Assembly: GCF_030282825.1 (NCBI RefSeq)
Contig: NZ_JASTZU010000031.1
Span: forward strand, 20,355 to 84,354
DNA: 64,000 bases
Direction: 5' to 3'
Source: Aquibacillus rhizosphaerae
GTDB taxonomy: Bacteria > Bacillota > Bacilli > Bacillales > Amphibacillaceae
Part shown: in pieces, positions 1 through 9,984 of the stretch
Position numbering within the stretch: the first letter of the stretch is position 1
Layout of the letters: the number at the start of each line of letters is the position of its first letter
The notes under the pieces: model-generated
What the model saw: only the letters and a program-made list of their open reading frames with translations
What the model was told of the DNA's origin: nothing
Database searches by the model: none
Position numbers and translations under genes: made by a program

Positions 1-1
1 A

Positions 2-43
2 GGAACGCTAGCTATTTGGTTTCAGAAAAGGAAAAGAGCTTAA
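2..43 (+). CDS. 3' end of a truncated upstream gene (possible membrane-anchored protein)
   Basis: An open frame entering from the left edge ends at a TAA at 41-43 and reads GTLAIWFQKRKRA. A hydrophobic stretch followed by a short basic tail is what the C-terminus of a membrane or sortase-anchored protein looks like. A strong terminator follows within 10 bp, which supports a gene ending here. A second frame is open to 60, so the assignment is tentative. Confidence 0.35.
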   Translation, partial: GTLAIWFQKRKRA

Positions 44-50
44 AAAAAAT

Positions 51-92
51 AAAAAGCTGAGGCTGTCCTATAGGTGACAGCTTCAGCTTTTC
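51..92 (+). terminator. Rho-independent terminator
   Basis: A long stem pairs AAAAGCTGA-GGCTGTC with GACAGC-TTCAGCTTTT. It lies just after the end of the truncated upstream gene. Confidence 0.7.
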
Positions 93-241
93 CTTTTGCC
101 AATCTTTAGTGCTCCATTAGATGAACTTAGATTCTATTATAATGTTAATGGATTAAGAACTGTTAGTGTAAATCAATGGACCTATTAGGGCTTGTTTTAT
201 TATGTTTAACAATATTTTATATCAAAAGGATAAGTATCATT

Positions 242-472
242 TTATATGATATTTTCGTTTTGAGCTTGTTCCTCACCATCTATTATTTGATAGAAAGCGT
301 TTCTCATAGCTGTTTCATCTAATCCCATATTTATACGGTAGTTTTCTGGATCTAAAATACGGTAATGTTCAGTGAATTCATGTTGTTGTAATTTAAAATC
401 TTTCCGAACGTCTAAGGTGCTCCAAAAGACGGGATCACCATGGGTACGTGCCCGTGAATATAAGGATGACAT
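242..472 (-). CDS. small hypothetical protein, 76 aa
   Basis: I do not recognise this protein. It is soluble and charged, with no signal peptide or membrane segment, and starts MSSLYSRARTHGD. The ATG at 472 is preceded on the minus strand by a clear GGAAGGTG ribosome binding site at a good distance, the main reason to call it real. It is divergent from the lipoprotein gene at 730, with about 250 bp of AT-rich DNA between them that can hold both promoters. It ends near the terminator at 51-92. No cysteine or histidine motif suggests a function. Confidence 0.6.
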   Translation of the reverse strand: MSSLYSRARTHGDPVFWSTLDVRKDFKLQQHEFTEHYRILDPENYRINMGLDETAMRNAFYQIIDGEEQAQNENII

Positions 473-729
473 ATTTTCACCTTCCTTTCACAATATGTTA
501 CCATTATGCCCACGTTAACAAGACAATAAACATCATGCTGTTGGTTGTTAGAAAATTGTAATAGTTTGCTTCGATTGGTTCAGTTAATGGTTGGTTTGTT
601 TTCTATATAGTTTTTATATGGACAAAAAATAACCAGCCTAAATATAAAAAATGATTGTTATAGTTTTAAAAAAGTAGTAATATTTTACTATTATAATGAA
701 AAAAATGAATAAGGTGGAATTGGACAACT

Positions 730-2121
730 ATGAGAAAACTGACTATGCTTTTTTTGCTTATTTTAATTAGTGGATGTGGTATGAAAGAACAAACAGAAGA
801 TGAGTCCCAACGAGCAGAAGCCATTGTGGAAGAGACTTCAGAAGCAGTTGAAGAAGTGAAGGAAGAAAAGTCTAGTCGTTCCAATGAATCGTTAGAAGAT
901 CTCCTAACCGAAGTGAATTTAGAAGCTAAGTTAACAGAAGTATGCTCTAATTTAAAAATTGAAATGACCACAGCTTTCCTTGAAGCGGATAGCCATCGAC
1001 CTTCAATTGTCGGTTTTTGTCATAACAATGGTGATGTTTCATTAGAACAAGAGCCATCCTATATTGCTATTGCTAACTATGATGAATCAACTAAAGTATG
1101 GGCTGTTGATGTACGAGAACATGAATTTATGTATCAGCCATCTCGGTTTGCGGGTATTTTGCAACTTGATGATACAAGTGAGCGAGTTGTCATCCAACTT
1201 TATGAGGATCCAGCAACATTTGGCGGAACAAGTGCTATAGTAGTTTCATCTGAAAATAATAAAATTGTAATCGAAAGAATCAATAGTACTGTTACACAAT
1301 TTGGGGAATTTCGTACAGAAGGAAATGAAGTTATTATAGAGGACGACCATACAACGGAAAGTTATACGTATTCTGAAAACAGTGTTACACATACAACTCA
1401 TGTAAATGAAGTGACAACTGATGCAGATATTAACATTACTTATAACAAAGTCAACGATACACCTCTCTTTGCTACTTTTCAAAGCGGAAAGATATTAGAT
1501 GTTGAAGTCGGTGACATTATTAGTTTTCAACCGGATAAACCACTTTCGCTGGTTGACTTCCAAATTAGAACATCCTTGAAAAAGTTACCTGACATCCCCG
1601 ATACTTTCGTTGTGGGTGAAGGTGATATTGGTGAAACAATAGAGTTTGGTGAATATCCATATGATGAAATGATTGTATATTATGTAGGTGATCCATACTG
1701 GTTTACATCACATGAATACCTAGCAGAATTAAATAAAGGAAATATGCCAGGTTCAAAGGTGCAATTATCTACTCCTAATTCAGAGATTAAAACAATACTT
1801 GGTGATGAGAATTTATTAAGTGAATATGGTCTATCTGGTGCGATGAATTTGGAATATGAGCAGTTCGTTTATGCAATTCCGTTTTTAGAGGAAGAGGGAG
1901 ATGTAATTTACAGTGTCATTCGTAAACTTCCTTTTGGCACGAATTTAACTGGAGATGATTTTATCGAAAGCTGGGGAGAACCAACTAGTACAATGACCAA
2001 TATGGACTCTGTAGATGAATCTTTGATTTTACATTATGCGCTTGAAAATGACCATTATGTTCATATATATCTTCATGGTCCATCGACAGATGCTAAAGCA
2101 GAGAAAATTAACCTATATTAA
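730..2121 (+). CDS. secreted lipoprotein of unknown function
   Basis: The 463-residue protein begins with a short basic start and hydrophobic segment ending in the lipobox LISGCG, so Cys16 should be lipidated and the protein tethered to the outer face of the membrane. A Glu/Ser-rich linker follows (about residues 20-60), then a long beta-rich region without a motif I can name. The last 130 residues (GDENLLSEYGL... to YALENDHYVHIYLHGPS) resemble the DUF4309/YjgB-type fold of Bacillus lipoproteins, but that is only an impression. AAGGTGG precedes the ATG. It appears to be monocistronic, with a hairpin terminator at 2129-2160. No enzymatic residues are evident. Confidence 0.75.
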   Translation: MRKLTMLFLLILISGCGMKEQTEDESQRAEAIVEETSEAVEEVKEEKSSRSNESLEDLLTEVNLEAKLTEVCSNLKIEMTTAFLEADSHRPSIVGFCHNNGDVSLEQEPSYIAIANYDESTKVWAVDVREHEFMYQPSRFAGILQLDDTSERVVIQLYEDPATFGGTSAIVVSSENNKIVIERINSTVTQFGEFRTEGNEVIIEDDHTTESYTYSENSVTHTTHVNEVTTDADINITYNKVNDTPLFATFQSGKILDVEVGDIISFQPDKPLSLVDFQIRTSLKKLPDIPDTFVVGEGDIGETIEFGEYPYDEMIVYYVGDPYWFTSHEYLAELNKGNMPGSKVQLSTPNSEIKTILGDENLLSEYGLSGAMNLEYEQFVYAIPFLEEEGDVIYSVIRKLPFGTNLTGDDFIESWGEPTSTMTNMDSVDESLILHYALENDHYVHIYLHGPSTDAKAEKINLY

Positions 2122-2128
2122 AGCTGAG

Positions 2129-2160
2129 GAGAGGACGAGGTTAAAGCTTGTCCTCTTTCT
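2129..2160 (+). terminator. terminator after the lipoprotein gene
   Basis: GAGGACGAG pairs with CTTGTCCTC around a 7-nt loop and is followed by a T-rich run (TTTCTT). Confidence 0.65.
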
Positions 2161-2202
2161 TATGTGAAAATGGTATGATATTAAGTAGGTAGGGGGAATA
2201 TC

Positions 2203-2898
2203 ATGGATACAATCATTTTTGATGTAGATGATACGTTGTACGATCAAGCATTAACTTTTAAAAAGACATACAAGAAAATGTTTCAAAAACCACTTTCAGA
2301 GGAAGAATTGGACAAGTTATACATAACGAGCCGGAACGTTAGCGATGCATTATTTGATAAATGTGAAGCGGGAGAGGTTTCTATTTTAGATATGCAAATT
2401 CGCCGTATTACGGAGGCTTGTGAGTTATTTGATATCGTTTGTAGTGAAAAAAAAGCGCTCGAATTTCAACAAGCATATTTAGAAGAACAACAAAAAATTA
2501 ATTTGTTCCCTGAAATGGAAGCATTGTTGAATTTTCTGCTTAAAGAAAACAAGCAGCTCGCTCTCCTTACAAATGGCGAGGGTAAGCACCAATCGATGAA
2601 AATAAAGCAACTTGGTTTAGAGCAATGGATTCCTGCAGAACATCATTTTATTTCTGGAGACCTAGGACATGCTAAGCCTGATCGAGAGGTCTTTCATATT
2701 ATTGAAGAAAAGCTTCAACTAAATAAAAAGCAAACGGTTTACATTGGTGATTCGTTTGACAATGATATCATCGGTGCCAAGCAAGTAGGGTGGCAAGCGA
2801 TATGGATGAATCATCGAAAAAGGGCCAAGCCTGAAGGTGAAATTGAACCAGATAGAGTAGTATATAACGTAAAAGAATTATTAGAGGTATTTTGTTAA
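2203..2898 (+). CDS. HAD-superfamily hydrolase (nucleotidase/phosphatase type)
   Basis: The 231-aa protein carries all four HAD motifs: motif I FDVDDTLYD (Asp7 nucleophile and Asp9 acid/base), motif II LLTNGEG, the motif III lysine in HAKPDREVF, and motif IV YIGDSFDNDIIGA with the Mg2+-binding aspartates. The helical cap between motifs I and II is characteristic of subfamily IA, which includes YjjG-type pyrimidine nucleotidases and phosphoglycolate-like phosphatases. It should therefore be a cytoplasmic Mg2+-dependent phosphatase acting on a small metabolite. The substrate cannot be read from sequence. A strong AGGTAGGGGG site precedes the ATG. It is a single gene ending at a hairpin terminator. 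Confidence 0.88.
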   Translation: MDTIIFDVDDTLYDQALTFKKTYKKMFQKPLSEEELDKLYITSRNVSDALFDKCEAGEVSILDMQIRRITEACELFDIVCSEKKALEFQQAYLEEQQKINLFPEMEALLNFLLKENKQLALLTNGEGKHQSMKIKQLGLEQWIPAEHHFISGDLGHAKPDREVFHIIEEKLQLNKKQTVYIGDSFDNDIIGAKQVGWQAIWMNHRKRAKPEGEIEPDRVVYNVKELLEVFC

Positions 2899-2936
2899 AG
2901 AAGCGAGGGAAACATTTTCCTGCTTCTTTTTCTTTT
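2899..2936 (+). terminator. terminator after the HAD gene
   Basis: AGAAGC..GGGAAA pairs with TTTCC..GCTTCT and is followed by TTTTTCTTTT. It resembles the AAGCAAGG-type terminator family found elsewhere in the window. Confidence 0.7.
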
Positions 2937-3128
2937 GCGTAAAAGTTTAATCGATGGCTTGCTGTTTTCATAATAATTATGTAGGAAGCAAAGAACCGTT
3001 TTTTTACTTCTTTGGGTTGAAGTTTTTTAAGATATAGTATAAAATCAAAATTATTAATTAATTGAAATCGATTGCGCAATATTAACTGAAGTAATAATGG
3101 TAATGCGGTTTATTTTTTTGTTAATTTG

Positions 3129-3142
3129 TGCAAACGATTTCA
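3129..3142. promoter_or_regulatory. cre-like (CcpA/LacI-family) operator before the amylopullulanase gene
   Basis: TGCAAACGATTTCA fits the Bacillus catabolite-responsive element core (TGNAARCGNWWWCA). It sits inside a larger inverted repeat, TTTGTG...CACAAA (3125-3146). It lies 22 bp upstream of the start codon, consistent with repression by CcpA-HPr or by a local MalR-like LacI-family regulator. Carbon control of a starch-degrading enzyme is expected; the site is seen, the regulator is inferred. Confidence 0.65.
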
Positions 3143-3164
3143 CAAATAATAAGGAGGATGGTTA

Positions 3165-6100
3165 ATGATGAGGAGGAGTACAAAACGTAAGTTGTCCATG
3201 TTCATGATTGCGATTATGTTTGTTAGTTTGTGGACACCTTATTTACAGGTTCAACAAGTAATTGCTGCAGATTCTTCTAGCACAAACGAAGTTAATGATT
3301 CAGTTACGAATGATCGCACTGTACGTGTGACTTATATTCGAGAGGATCAAACGTATGACGGCTGGAATATATGGGCTTGGAATACAGGAGTAAAAAATGA
3401 TCAGCTTTATTTTGATTCATACGAAGACGGTGTTGCCGTAGCAAATATTGCCGTAGCGCCTGAAACAGAACAATTCGGGATGCTGATTCGCAGTACAGAG
3501 GACTGGGAAACGGCTGAAAAGGAATTTGCTGAAGACCGTATTATTCAAGTAAATGAAAACGACTCCCTTACAAAGGCTTACATAACGAGTGGGGAAGAAG
3601 AGATTAGAATTATACCAGATGGATCGGCTCCAGTTATTGACCAAGGAAATGCGACTTTCTTTTATCGTGATAAAGAACTTTTTAAGAACGATGATATGGA
3701 TTCAATTGAAAAGATAGAGTTAAAGTTTAATGGAGAAACACACGAAATGACATATGAGGCAGACAGTGAAAGGTTTGTATATCAGTATCAAAATATTCCT
3801 AATGGAGAAAATGCCTATACGTACCTTGTTACAAAAGATGGGGAAACATCGGAGGTCAATGATCCTTATAATACTATTGGTGGAGTATCAACCATTGATT
3901 TTCAGAAGGCTTCATTAACAGTTTCTGGTTCCGTTACTCCGGCAGCTATTGACTATAATGAAAACGCTGTCTTATCTGTCGATGTTGATGGGTTATCAGA
4001 AAATCTTAACGTTTCTAAAATTATTGCAGATACAACTGCGTTAGGTGGGACGGATAAACTAGAAATTGATCCAGAGTTAAACGAAGTTACGATTGCTGTG
4101 GATGACAATGTAACTGCTGGAACAAAGCGTATCCCTCTTACAGTCGTTGATTCATATGGAAATTACTATGAAGGAACAACACAGGTAGACATTAAAACAA
4201 GACAATCTGTGGGCGAGTCTGATTTTGATTGGGACGAGTCTATTATTTACTTTATGCTAACAGACAGATTCTTTGATGGTGATTCATCTAATAATGATCC
4301 ATATAATCTAAATTATAATACAGATTTGCGTGGCACCTATCAAGGAGGAGATTTTAAAGGTATAACGGAGAAGTTGGATTACCTTGACAATCTTGGTGTA
4401 AATACGATTTGGATAAGCCCTATTGTGGAAAATATAAAACATGATGTCGGAACGGATGTAGATGGTCAGCCATATTATGCTAACCATGGCTACTGGGCAA
4501 GTAACTTTGGTGAATTAAATCCACATTTCGGAACGATGGCTGATTTTCATGCCCTAATTGACGCGGCACATGATCGAGATATAAAAATAATGGTGGATGT
4601 GGTATTAAATCATACGGGGTATGGTTTAAAAGATATCAATAGTCTTCCTGAAGGGGATCGTCCTGCGGGCTATCCTACGGATGCTGAGCGTAGTGTATTT
4701 AGTGACTTACTGCGTCAAGGTTCGGATGTTGGAACGGATGAGGTGGTTGGAGAATTAGCAGGCCTTCCTGATCTGAAAACTGAAAATGCGGAGGTGCGGA
4801 AACAGATTATTAATTGGCAAACAGATTGGATTGATAAGGCAACAACAGCAAATGGAAATACTATTGACTACTTCCGTGTCGATACGGTTAAGCATGTGGA
4901 AGATACAACTTGGATGGCGTTTAAAAATGCTCTGACAGAAAAAATGCCTGAACATAAGATGATTGGTGAAGCATGGGGAGCAAATATGAACAATGATTTT
5001 GGATTCCTTGATTCAGGTATGATGGATTCTCTTCTTGACTTTGGGTTCAAAGATATTGCCCATTCTTTTGTGGATGGTGACTTAACTGGAGCGAATGATG
5101 ATCTAGCTGTTCGTAACGGTGAAATCGATAACACAGCTACACTAGGTCAATTTCTTGGAAGTCATGATGAAGATGGATTTCTCTATTCATTAGGTGGAGA
5201 TGAAGGAAAGCTGAAATTAGCTGCGTCTCTTCAAGCGACGGCAAAGGGACAACCAGTTATTTATTACGGGGAAGAGCTTGGCCAAAGTGGAGCTAATAAT
5301 TATCCGTATTATGACAACCGTTATGACTTTGCATGGGATGATGTAGAGGGCAATGATGTTTTAGAACATTATACGAAGATACTAAACTTTAGAGGAGCAC
5401 ATGCTGATGTGTTTGCTAAAGGGGATAGAGGTTTTGTTGGTGGCTCTAATAACGACGAATTTTTACTTTTCTCACGTAATTATGAAGCTGAATCAATCTA
5501 TGTTGGTTTAAATGTCGCAGACGAAGCAAATGACATTAAATTGATCGCTGATTCAGCAGATGCTGTGATAACAGATCATTATTCTGGTCAAGTTTACCAA
5601 GCTTCAGAAGCGGGAGAAGTATCGATTTCGATTCCTGCTAATGCGGATGGTGGTACAGTATTGTTAACCGTAGAAGGTGGTGCGATTACAAACGCTGTCT
5701 CCGCTAGTGAGGGAGATGACGGAGGGGGTGAAAATGGAGTGAATCCAGTTCCGGATAACAACATTCGTATTCACTACAACCGAACAGATGATAACTATGA
5801 AAACTTTGGGGCTTGGCTCTGGAATGATGTAGCCTCACCATCAGCTAACTGGCCAACCGGTGCCACGATGTTTGAGAAAACAGACAGTTATGGATCCTAC
5901 ATCGACGTACCACTTGCTGAAGGTGCAAAAAACATCGGGTTTCTAGTGATGGATATCACGAAAGGGGATGCTGGTAAAGATAGTGGTGACAAAGGGTTTA
6001 CTATTGCATCACCTGAAGTGAATGAGATATGGATTAAACAAGGTTCAGATGAAGTTTATCCGTATGAACCAGTTGATTTACCAGAAAATACTGTTCGTGT

Positions 6101-9100
6101 ACATTACGTTCGTGATCAAGCAGACTATGACAGTTTTGGACTTTGGAATTGGGGCGATGTCGTAGCTCCTACTGAAAACTGGCCAACAGGTGCAACGGAT
6201 TTATCAGGTGTGGACCAGTACGGCGCATATGCGGATATAGAACTCACAGAAGAGGCAAAAGAAATTGGTTTTATTGTTCTTGACGAGTCCAAAGGTGATG
6301 CTGGTAAAGATGGTGGAAATAAAACATTCAATCTACTAGATAAGTATAATCGTCTATGGGTGAGACAAGGTGATGATACTGTTTATGTTTCTCCTTATTG
6401 GGATGTTGCATCTGGTCTAACATCTGGTGAGGTAGTCGCTGAAAATACAATTCTATTAAACTTTACGATGACAGAGGGTTTAACAGAAGAGGGCTTACTT
6501 GCTGACTTATCCATCAAAGATGCAGATGAATCAGTGGTTGAATTAGAGAGTGTTGAAATCACAGGAGACAAAACGGTGGAATTAAAAGCAACCTTTGATC
6601 TGAATAAACTTCCTTTATCGATTACCTATGCAGATAGAACTGTTACGGCTAATAGTGGCTGGCGAATGCTTGATGAAATGTATGCCTATGATGGTAGTGA
6701 CTTAGGGGCAACGTATAATAATGGGGGAGCTATACTAAAATTATGGGCTCCAAAAGCAAGCCAGGTAGTTGCGAAACTATATGATAAAGACGATGCGGCT
6801 ACACAAATTGGCAGTATCCCATTAACACTTGGAGAACAAGGAATTTGGTCAGTAGAGATTGATCCAAGTGACCTTGAAGATGTTTCTGATCTTGACGGAT
6901 ATTACTACCAATATGAAGTAACCAATGATGGCGTAACAAAAAAAGTTTTAGATCCTTATGCAAAATCAATGGCAGCCTTTACCGTTGACACAACAGGTGA
7001 ACCAGGTCCTGACGGAGACGATGTAGGTAAAGCAGCAATCATAGATTTGAATGGTACTGACCCTGAAGGATTTACCCATGCAACCATTGATGGTTATGAA
7101 AAACGGGAAGATGCAGTCATATATGAAGTTCATGTTCGTGACTTTACTTCCGATCCTTCTATACAAGGAGATTTAAATGCAAGATGGGGTTCTTATAAAG
7201 GCTTTATTGATAAGCTAGATTATATTAAATCACTAGGAGTTACACACGTTCAATTACTTCCTATTATGGCGTGGTATTACGGTGATGAGACAAACATGAA
7301 CGAAAGAGAACTTGATTACTCAGCTGGCGGTAATGAATATAACTGGGGATACGATCCTCATAGTTACTTTTCACCAGATGGTGCGTATTCTGAAGATCCA
7401 ACAGATGCTGTACTACGAGTAAAGGAAACAAAAGAATTAATTGATGCCATTCACGAAGCTGGAATGGGTGTTGTGCTTGATGTTGTCTACACACATATGG
7501 CTCAAACAAGCACATTAAATGATATCGTTCCAAATTATTATGCATTCCAAGATAGTGCAGGTAACTTCCTGGGCGGTTTTGGTAACAACCTTGCTACCAA
7601 TCACAAAATGGCTGAGAAGTTGATGATTGACTCGGTTAAATATTGGTTTGACGAATATAAAATTGATGGCATGCGTTTCGATATGATGGGTGATGCAACC
7701 TATCCTTCTATCCAGAATGCTTATGATGCGGCTGAAGCAATCAATCCTGACGTGCTATTTATTGGTGAAGGCTGGAGAACATTTGCTGGTGAGGAAGCTG
7801 ATCCAACGCTTGCTGGTATGGGAGCAGATCAGGATTGGATGGATAAAACGGATGATGTTGGCGTATTTTCTGATGAAATTCGTAATGAGTTAAAATCTGG
7901 TTTCGGTTCAGAAGGGGAGCCAAGATTCCTTACAGGTGGCGCAAGAGATATTGACACAATTTTTAACAATATTAAAGGTCAACCATCTAACACACCAGCT
8001 GATGATCCTGGCGATATGGTCCAATATATTGCAGCACACGATAACTTACCGTTATATGATGTAATCGCCCAATCTATAAAAAAAGACCCTGCTATTCCTG
8101 AAAATGATTTAGAAATTCATAAACGGATTCGAATTGGAAACTCGATGATACTAACGTCACAAGGTACTGCTTTTATCCATGCTGGTCAAGAATATGGCAG
8201 GACAAAGCAATGGTTAGATGAAGGTGTACCTGAACAAAAATACCATGAATTATTAGATGAAAATGGCGATCCATTTGAGAACCCTTATTTCATCCATGAT
8301 TCCTATGATTCTTCGGATGTAATCAACAAGTTTGATTGGGAAAAAGCAACGAACAAAGAAGTATATCCGGTTAATACAACAACGAAAGCTTATACAGAAG
8401 GATTAATTAAATTAAGAAAATCAACCAATGCTTTCAGGTTAGGTGAGAAAGACCTTGTAGATCAAAATGTATCATTACTTGAATTTCCAGAGATCGATGA
8501 TTCGGATTTAGTCATCGCTTATGAGAATGTATCTACCGATGATACTGGTGTTTATTCCGTATTTATAAATGCGGATAACAAGGCACGGACTTTAACGCTT
8601 GGAGACTATGATTTTTCCAACAGTATGGTTGTAGTAGATAGTGATGAAGCTGGAACAAAAGCTGTTTCAGAAGAATCTGGTTTTACATTAACTGAGAACT
8701 CGCTAACATTAGATCCTTTAACAACGATTGTTTTTAAAACAATAGAAGAGCCAAACACAGAAGAACCAGGCGAAGAAAAACCGGAGCCGGAAGAAACTGA
8801 AACAGAAGAGCCAGGGACTGAGGAACCGGAAACAGAAAAACCTGAGAAGGAAAAAACAAACAAAGAAAACAGTAAAGTGGATATAATTGATAAGGAAGCA
8901 GATTTAGTTCGAAATGATACAAATAAGGTTTATGTTTATCAAAAAAATACAAACCTAGTGATGATTAGCAAAGAAGTGCTAGCTAACTTAGAAGATGATT
9001 ACTCTATCGAAATATCAGATGGAAAAGTAAAGGTTAAGATTCCACTTACTCTTTTACCAAAAGATAAAGATGTCACTTTCGAATTTGGAAAAGTAACGAA

Positions 9101-9524
9101 GATAATCTCTAAGAAAAACAAAGATGCGTTAAGTGAATTAATTGATTTCACTATAACTGCTGATGCCGAAGAAATAAGTGATTTTGGTGAAACTCCTGTC
9201 ACGCTTACCTATACAGTGAATCCGAATAAGGTGACAAACTGGGAAGATTTAACCGTAGTCTATATGGACGAAAATGGAGATCGAAAAGAAATGATTAGTC
9301 CAGTTTCTTATAATAAAAAGACTGGTGAAGTAATAGCTAACGTAACACATTTTAGTGCTTACGGTTTATTTGAAATAGCTAGTAAAGACATTGAGGAAGC
9401 TGGAGTGTTACCTGATACTGCAACAAACCTATTCAATTGGCTTGTATTGGGTTCACTATTATTAGTTGCAGGTATCGCTATTTTTTATGTATCAAGAAAA
9501 AGGACCGAGCGCCCCTCTAATTAA
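3165..9524 (+). CDS. cell-wall-anchored bifunctional amylopullulanase
   Basis: This 2119-residue exoenzyme has two GH13 catalytic domains. After a signal peptide (about 1-35) come a CBM41/PUD domain (about 53-145), two beta domains, and an alpha-amylase domain (about 353-850) with Asp573, Glu602 and Asp668 as nucleophile, acid and stabiliser (FRVDT, GEAWG, SHDED). Two more PUD domains follow (about 866-1070), then a CBM48-like region and a type I pullulanase domain with YNWGYDP at 1392-1398 and catalytic Asp1506, Glu1535 and Asp1626. A Pro/Glu linker (about 1861-1905) leads to an extra domain, an LPDTA sortase motif at 2082-2086, a membrane segment and a basic tail. It should cleave alpha-1,4 and alpha-1,6 bonds of starch, pullulan or glycogen at the cell surface, like the two-headed amylopullulanases of alkaliphilic Bacillus. 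GGAGG precedes the ATG; ATG 3168 is an equal alternative. Confidence 0.95.
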   Translation: MMRRSTKRKLSMFMIAIMFVSLWTPYLQVQQVIAADSSSTNEVNDSVTNDRTVRVTYIREDQTYDGWNIWAWNTGVKNDQLYFDSYEDGVAVANIAVAPETEQFGMLIRSTEDWETAEKEFAEDRIIQVNENDSLTKAYITSGEEEIRIIPDGSAPVIDQGNATFFYRDKELFKNDDMDSIEKIELKFNGETHEMTYEADSERFVYQYQNIPNGENAYTYLVTKDGETSEVNDPYNTIGGVSTIDFQKASLTVSGSVTPAAIDYNENAVLSVDVDGLSENLNVSKIIADTTALGGTDKLEIDPELNEVTIAVDDNVTAGTKRIPLTVVDSYGNYYEGTTQVDIKTRQSVGESDFDWDESIIYFMLTDRFFDGDSSNNDPYNLNYNTDLRGTYQGGDFKGITEKLDYLDNLGVNTIWISPIVENIKHDVGTDVDGQPYYANHGYWASNFGELNPHFGTMADFHALIDAAHDRDIKIMVDVVLNHTGYGLKDINSLPEGDRPAGYPTDAERSVFSDLLRQGSDVGTDEVVGELAGLPDLKTENAEVRKQIINWQTDWIDKATTANGNTIDYFRVDTVKHVEDTTWMAFKNALTEKMPEHKMIGEAWGANMNNDFGFLDSGMMDSLLDFGFKDIAHSFVDGDLTGANDDLAVRNGEIDNTATLGQFLGSHDEDGFLYSLGGDEGKLKLAASLQATAKGQPVIYYGEELGQSGANNYPYYDNRYDFAWDDVEGNDVLEHYTKILNFRGAHADVFAKGDRGFVGGSNNDEFLLFSRNYEAESIYVGLNVADEANDIKLIADSADAVITDHYSGQVYQASEAGEVSISIPANADGGTVLLTVEGGAITNAVSASEGDDGGGENGVNPVPDNNIRIHYNRTDDNYENFGAWLWNDVASPSANWPTGATMFEKTDSYGSYIDVPLAEGAKNIGFLVMDITKGDAGKDSGDKGFTIASPEVNEIWIKQGSDEVYPYEPVDLPENTVRVHYVRDQADYDSFGLWNWGDVVAPTENWPTGATDLSGVDQYGAYADIELTEEAKEIGFIVLDESKGDAGKDGGNKTFNLLDKYNRLWVRQGDDTVYVSPYWDVASGLTSGEVVAENTILLNFTMTEGLTEEGLLADLSIKDADESVVELESVEITGDKTVELKATFDLNKLPLSITYADRTVTANSGWRMLDEMYAYDGSDLGATYNNGGAILKLWAPKASQVVAKLYDKDDAATQIGSIPLTLGEQGIWSVEIDPSDLEDVSDLDGYYYQYEVTNDGVTKKVLDPYAKSMAAFTVDTTGEPGPDGDDVGKAAIIDLNGTDPEGFTHATIDGYEKREDAVIYEVHVRDFTSDPSIQGDLNARWGSYKGFIDKLDYIKSLGVTHVQLLPIMAWYYGDETNMNERELDYSAGGNEYNWGYDPHSYFSPDGAYSEDPTDAVLRVKETKELIDAIHEAGMGVVLDVVYTHMAQTSTLNDIVPNYYAFQDSAGNFLGGFGNNLATNHKMAEKLMIDSVKYWFDEYKIDGMRFDMMGDATYPSIQNAYDAAEAINPDVLFIGEGWRTFAGEEADPTLAGMGADQDWMDKTDDVGVFSDEIRNELKSGFGSEGEPRFLTGGARDIDTIFNNIKGQPSNTPADDPGDMVQYIAAHDNLPLYDVIAQSIKKDPAIPENDLEIHKRIRIGNSMILTSQGTAFIHAGQEYGRTKQWLDEGVPEQKYHELLDENGDPFENPYFIHDSYDSSDVINKFDWEKATNKEVYPVNTTTKAYTEGLIKLRKSTNAFRLGEKDLVDQNVSLLEFPEIDDSDLVIAYENVSTDDTGVYSVFINADNKARTLTLGDYDFSNSMVVVDSDEAGTKAVSEESGFTLTENSLTLDPLTTIVFKTIEEPNTEEPGEEKPEPEETETEEPGTEEPETEKPEKEKTNKENSKVDIIDKEADLVRNDTNKVYVYQKNTNLVMISKEVLANLEDDYSIEISDGKVKVKIPLTLLPKDKDVTFEFGKVTKIISKKNKDALSELIDFTITADAEEISDFGETPVTLTYTVNPNKVTNWEDLTVVYMDENGDRKEMISPVSYNKKTGEVIANVTHFSAYGLFEIASKDIEEAGVLPDTATNLFNWLVLGSLLLVAGIAIFYVSRKRTERPSN

Positions 9525-9586
9525 TAGTAAATACAACTAGTTAGTATGATATAGAAGTTACTGCAAAATTGTAAAATTGTATTTCC

Positions 9587-9629
9587 AGAAGAACCTCCTA
9601 ATTGGCAATTGCCGTAGGAGGTTTTCTTC
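9587..9629 (+). terminator. terminator after the amylopullulanase gene
   Basis: GAAGAACCTCCTA pairs with TAGGAGGTTTTCTTC around a loop that is itself partly palindromic (TTGGCAATTGCC). Confidence 0.75.
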
Positions 9630-9791
9630 GTCACTAAGAAAACTGTAATACTGCACATGAACATCCACTCTTTTTTCTATAGTCAAGGTTATAAGAAGAA
9701 GCGTCTGTTTCTTAAAAATAATACACAAACCTTTTATGAATAATTGTAGTATGAATTTTATTATAAAATCTATGAATTTGCAGGTGATTCA

Positions 9792-9893
9792 GTGGAAACT
9801 ACTCTTTTGATAAAAAATGCTAGAAATATAATTACCAAAGTAACTTATCGAAAAAGTCGACCGAAAAAATCAATAATCAAAGAATGGAATTAG
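9792..9893 (+). CDS. possible small basic peptide, 33 aa
   Basis: GTG at 9792 lies 5 bp after AGGTGA and opens a 33-codon frame, METTLLIKNARN..., very rich in Lys and Arg, ending at TAG 9891-9893. Nothing else explains the 280 bp between the two hairpins here. There is no family match I can name, and the weak start makes this speculative. Confidence 0.25.
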   Translation: METTLLIKNARNIITKVTYRKSRPKKSIIKEWN

Positions 9894-9912
9894 ATAGTTA
9901 AGATAACGTATT

Positions 9913-9964
9913 TGGGTGTCTGTGCCTGAAGAATCTAGAATGATCTTCTCTGGCCAGACACCCA
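9913..9964 (-). terminator. inverted repeat, probable terminator of the minus-strand gene at 9985
   Basis: TGGGTGTCTG pairs exactly with CAGACACCCA across a 32-nt partly paired interior. It lies 20 bp beyond the stop codon of the minus-strand gene. The T-run is poor, so it could instead be an mRNA-stabilising hairpin. Confidence 0.5.
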
Positions 9965-9984
9965 TTTAATTTCTAAAAAGTATA

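Noticed and set aside
8606..8863. A minus-strand frame of Val/Ser/Gly repeats
   Set aside because: It is the mirror of the Pro/Glu linker of the amylopullulanase.
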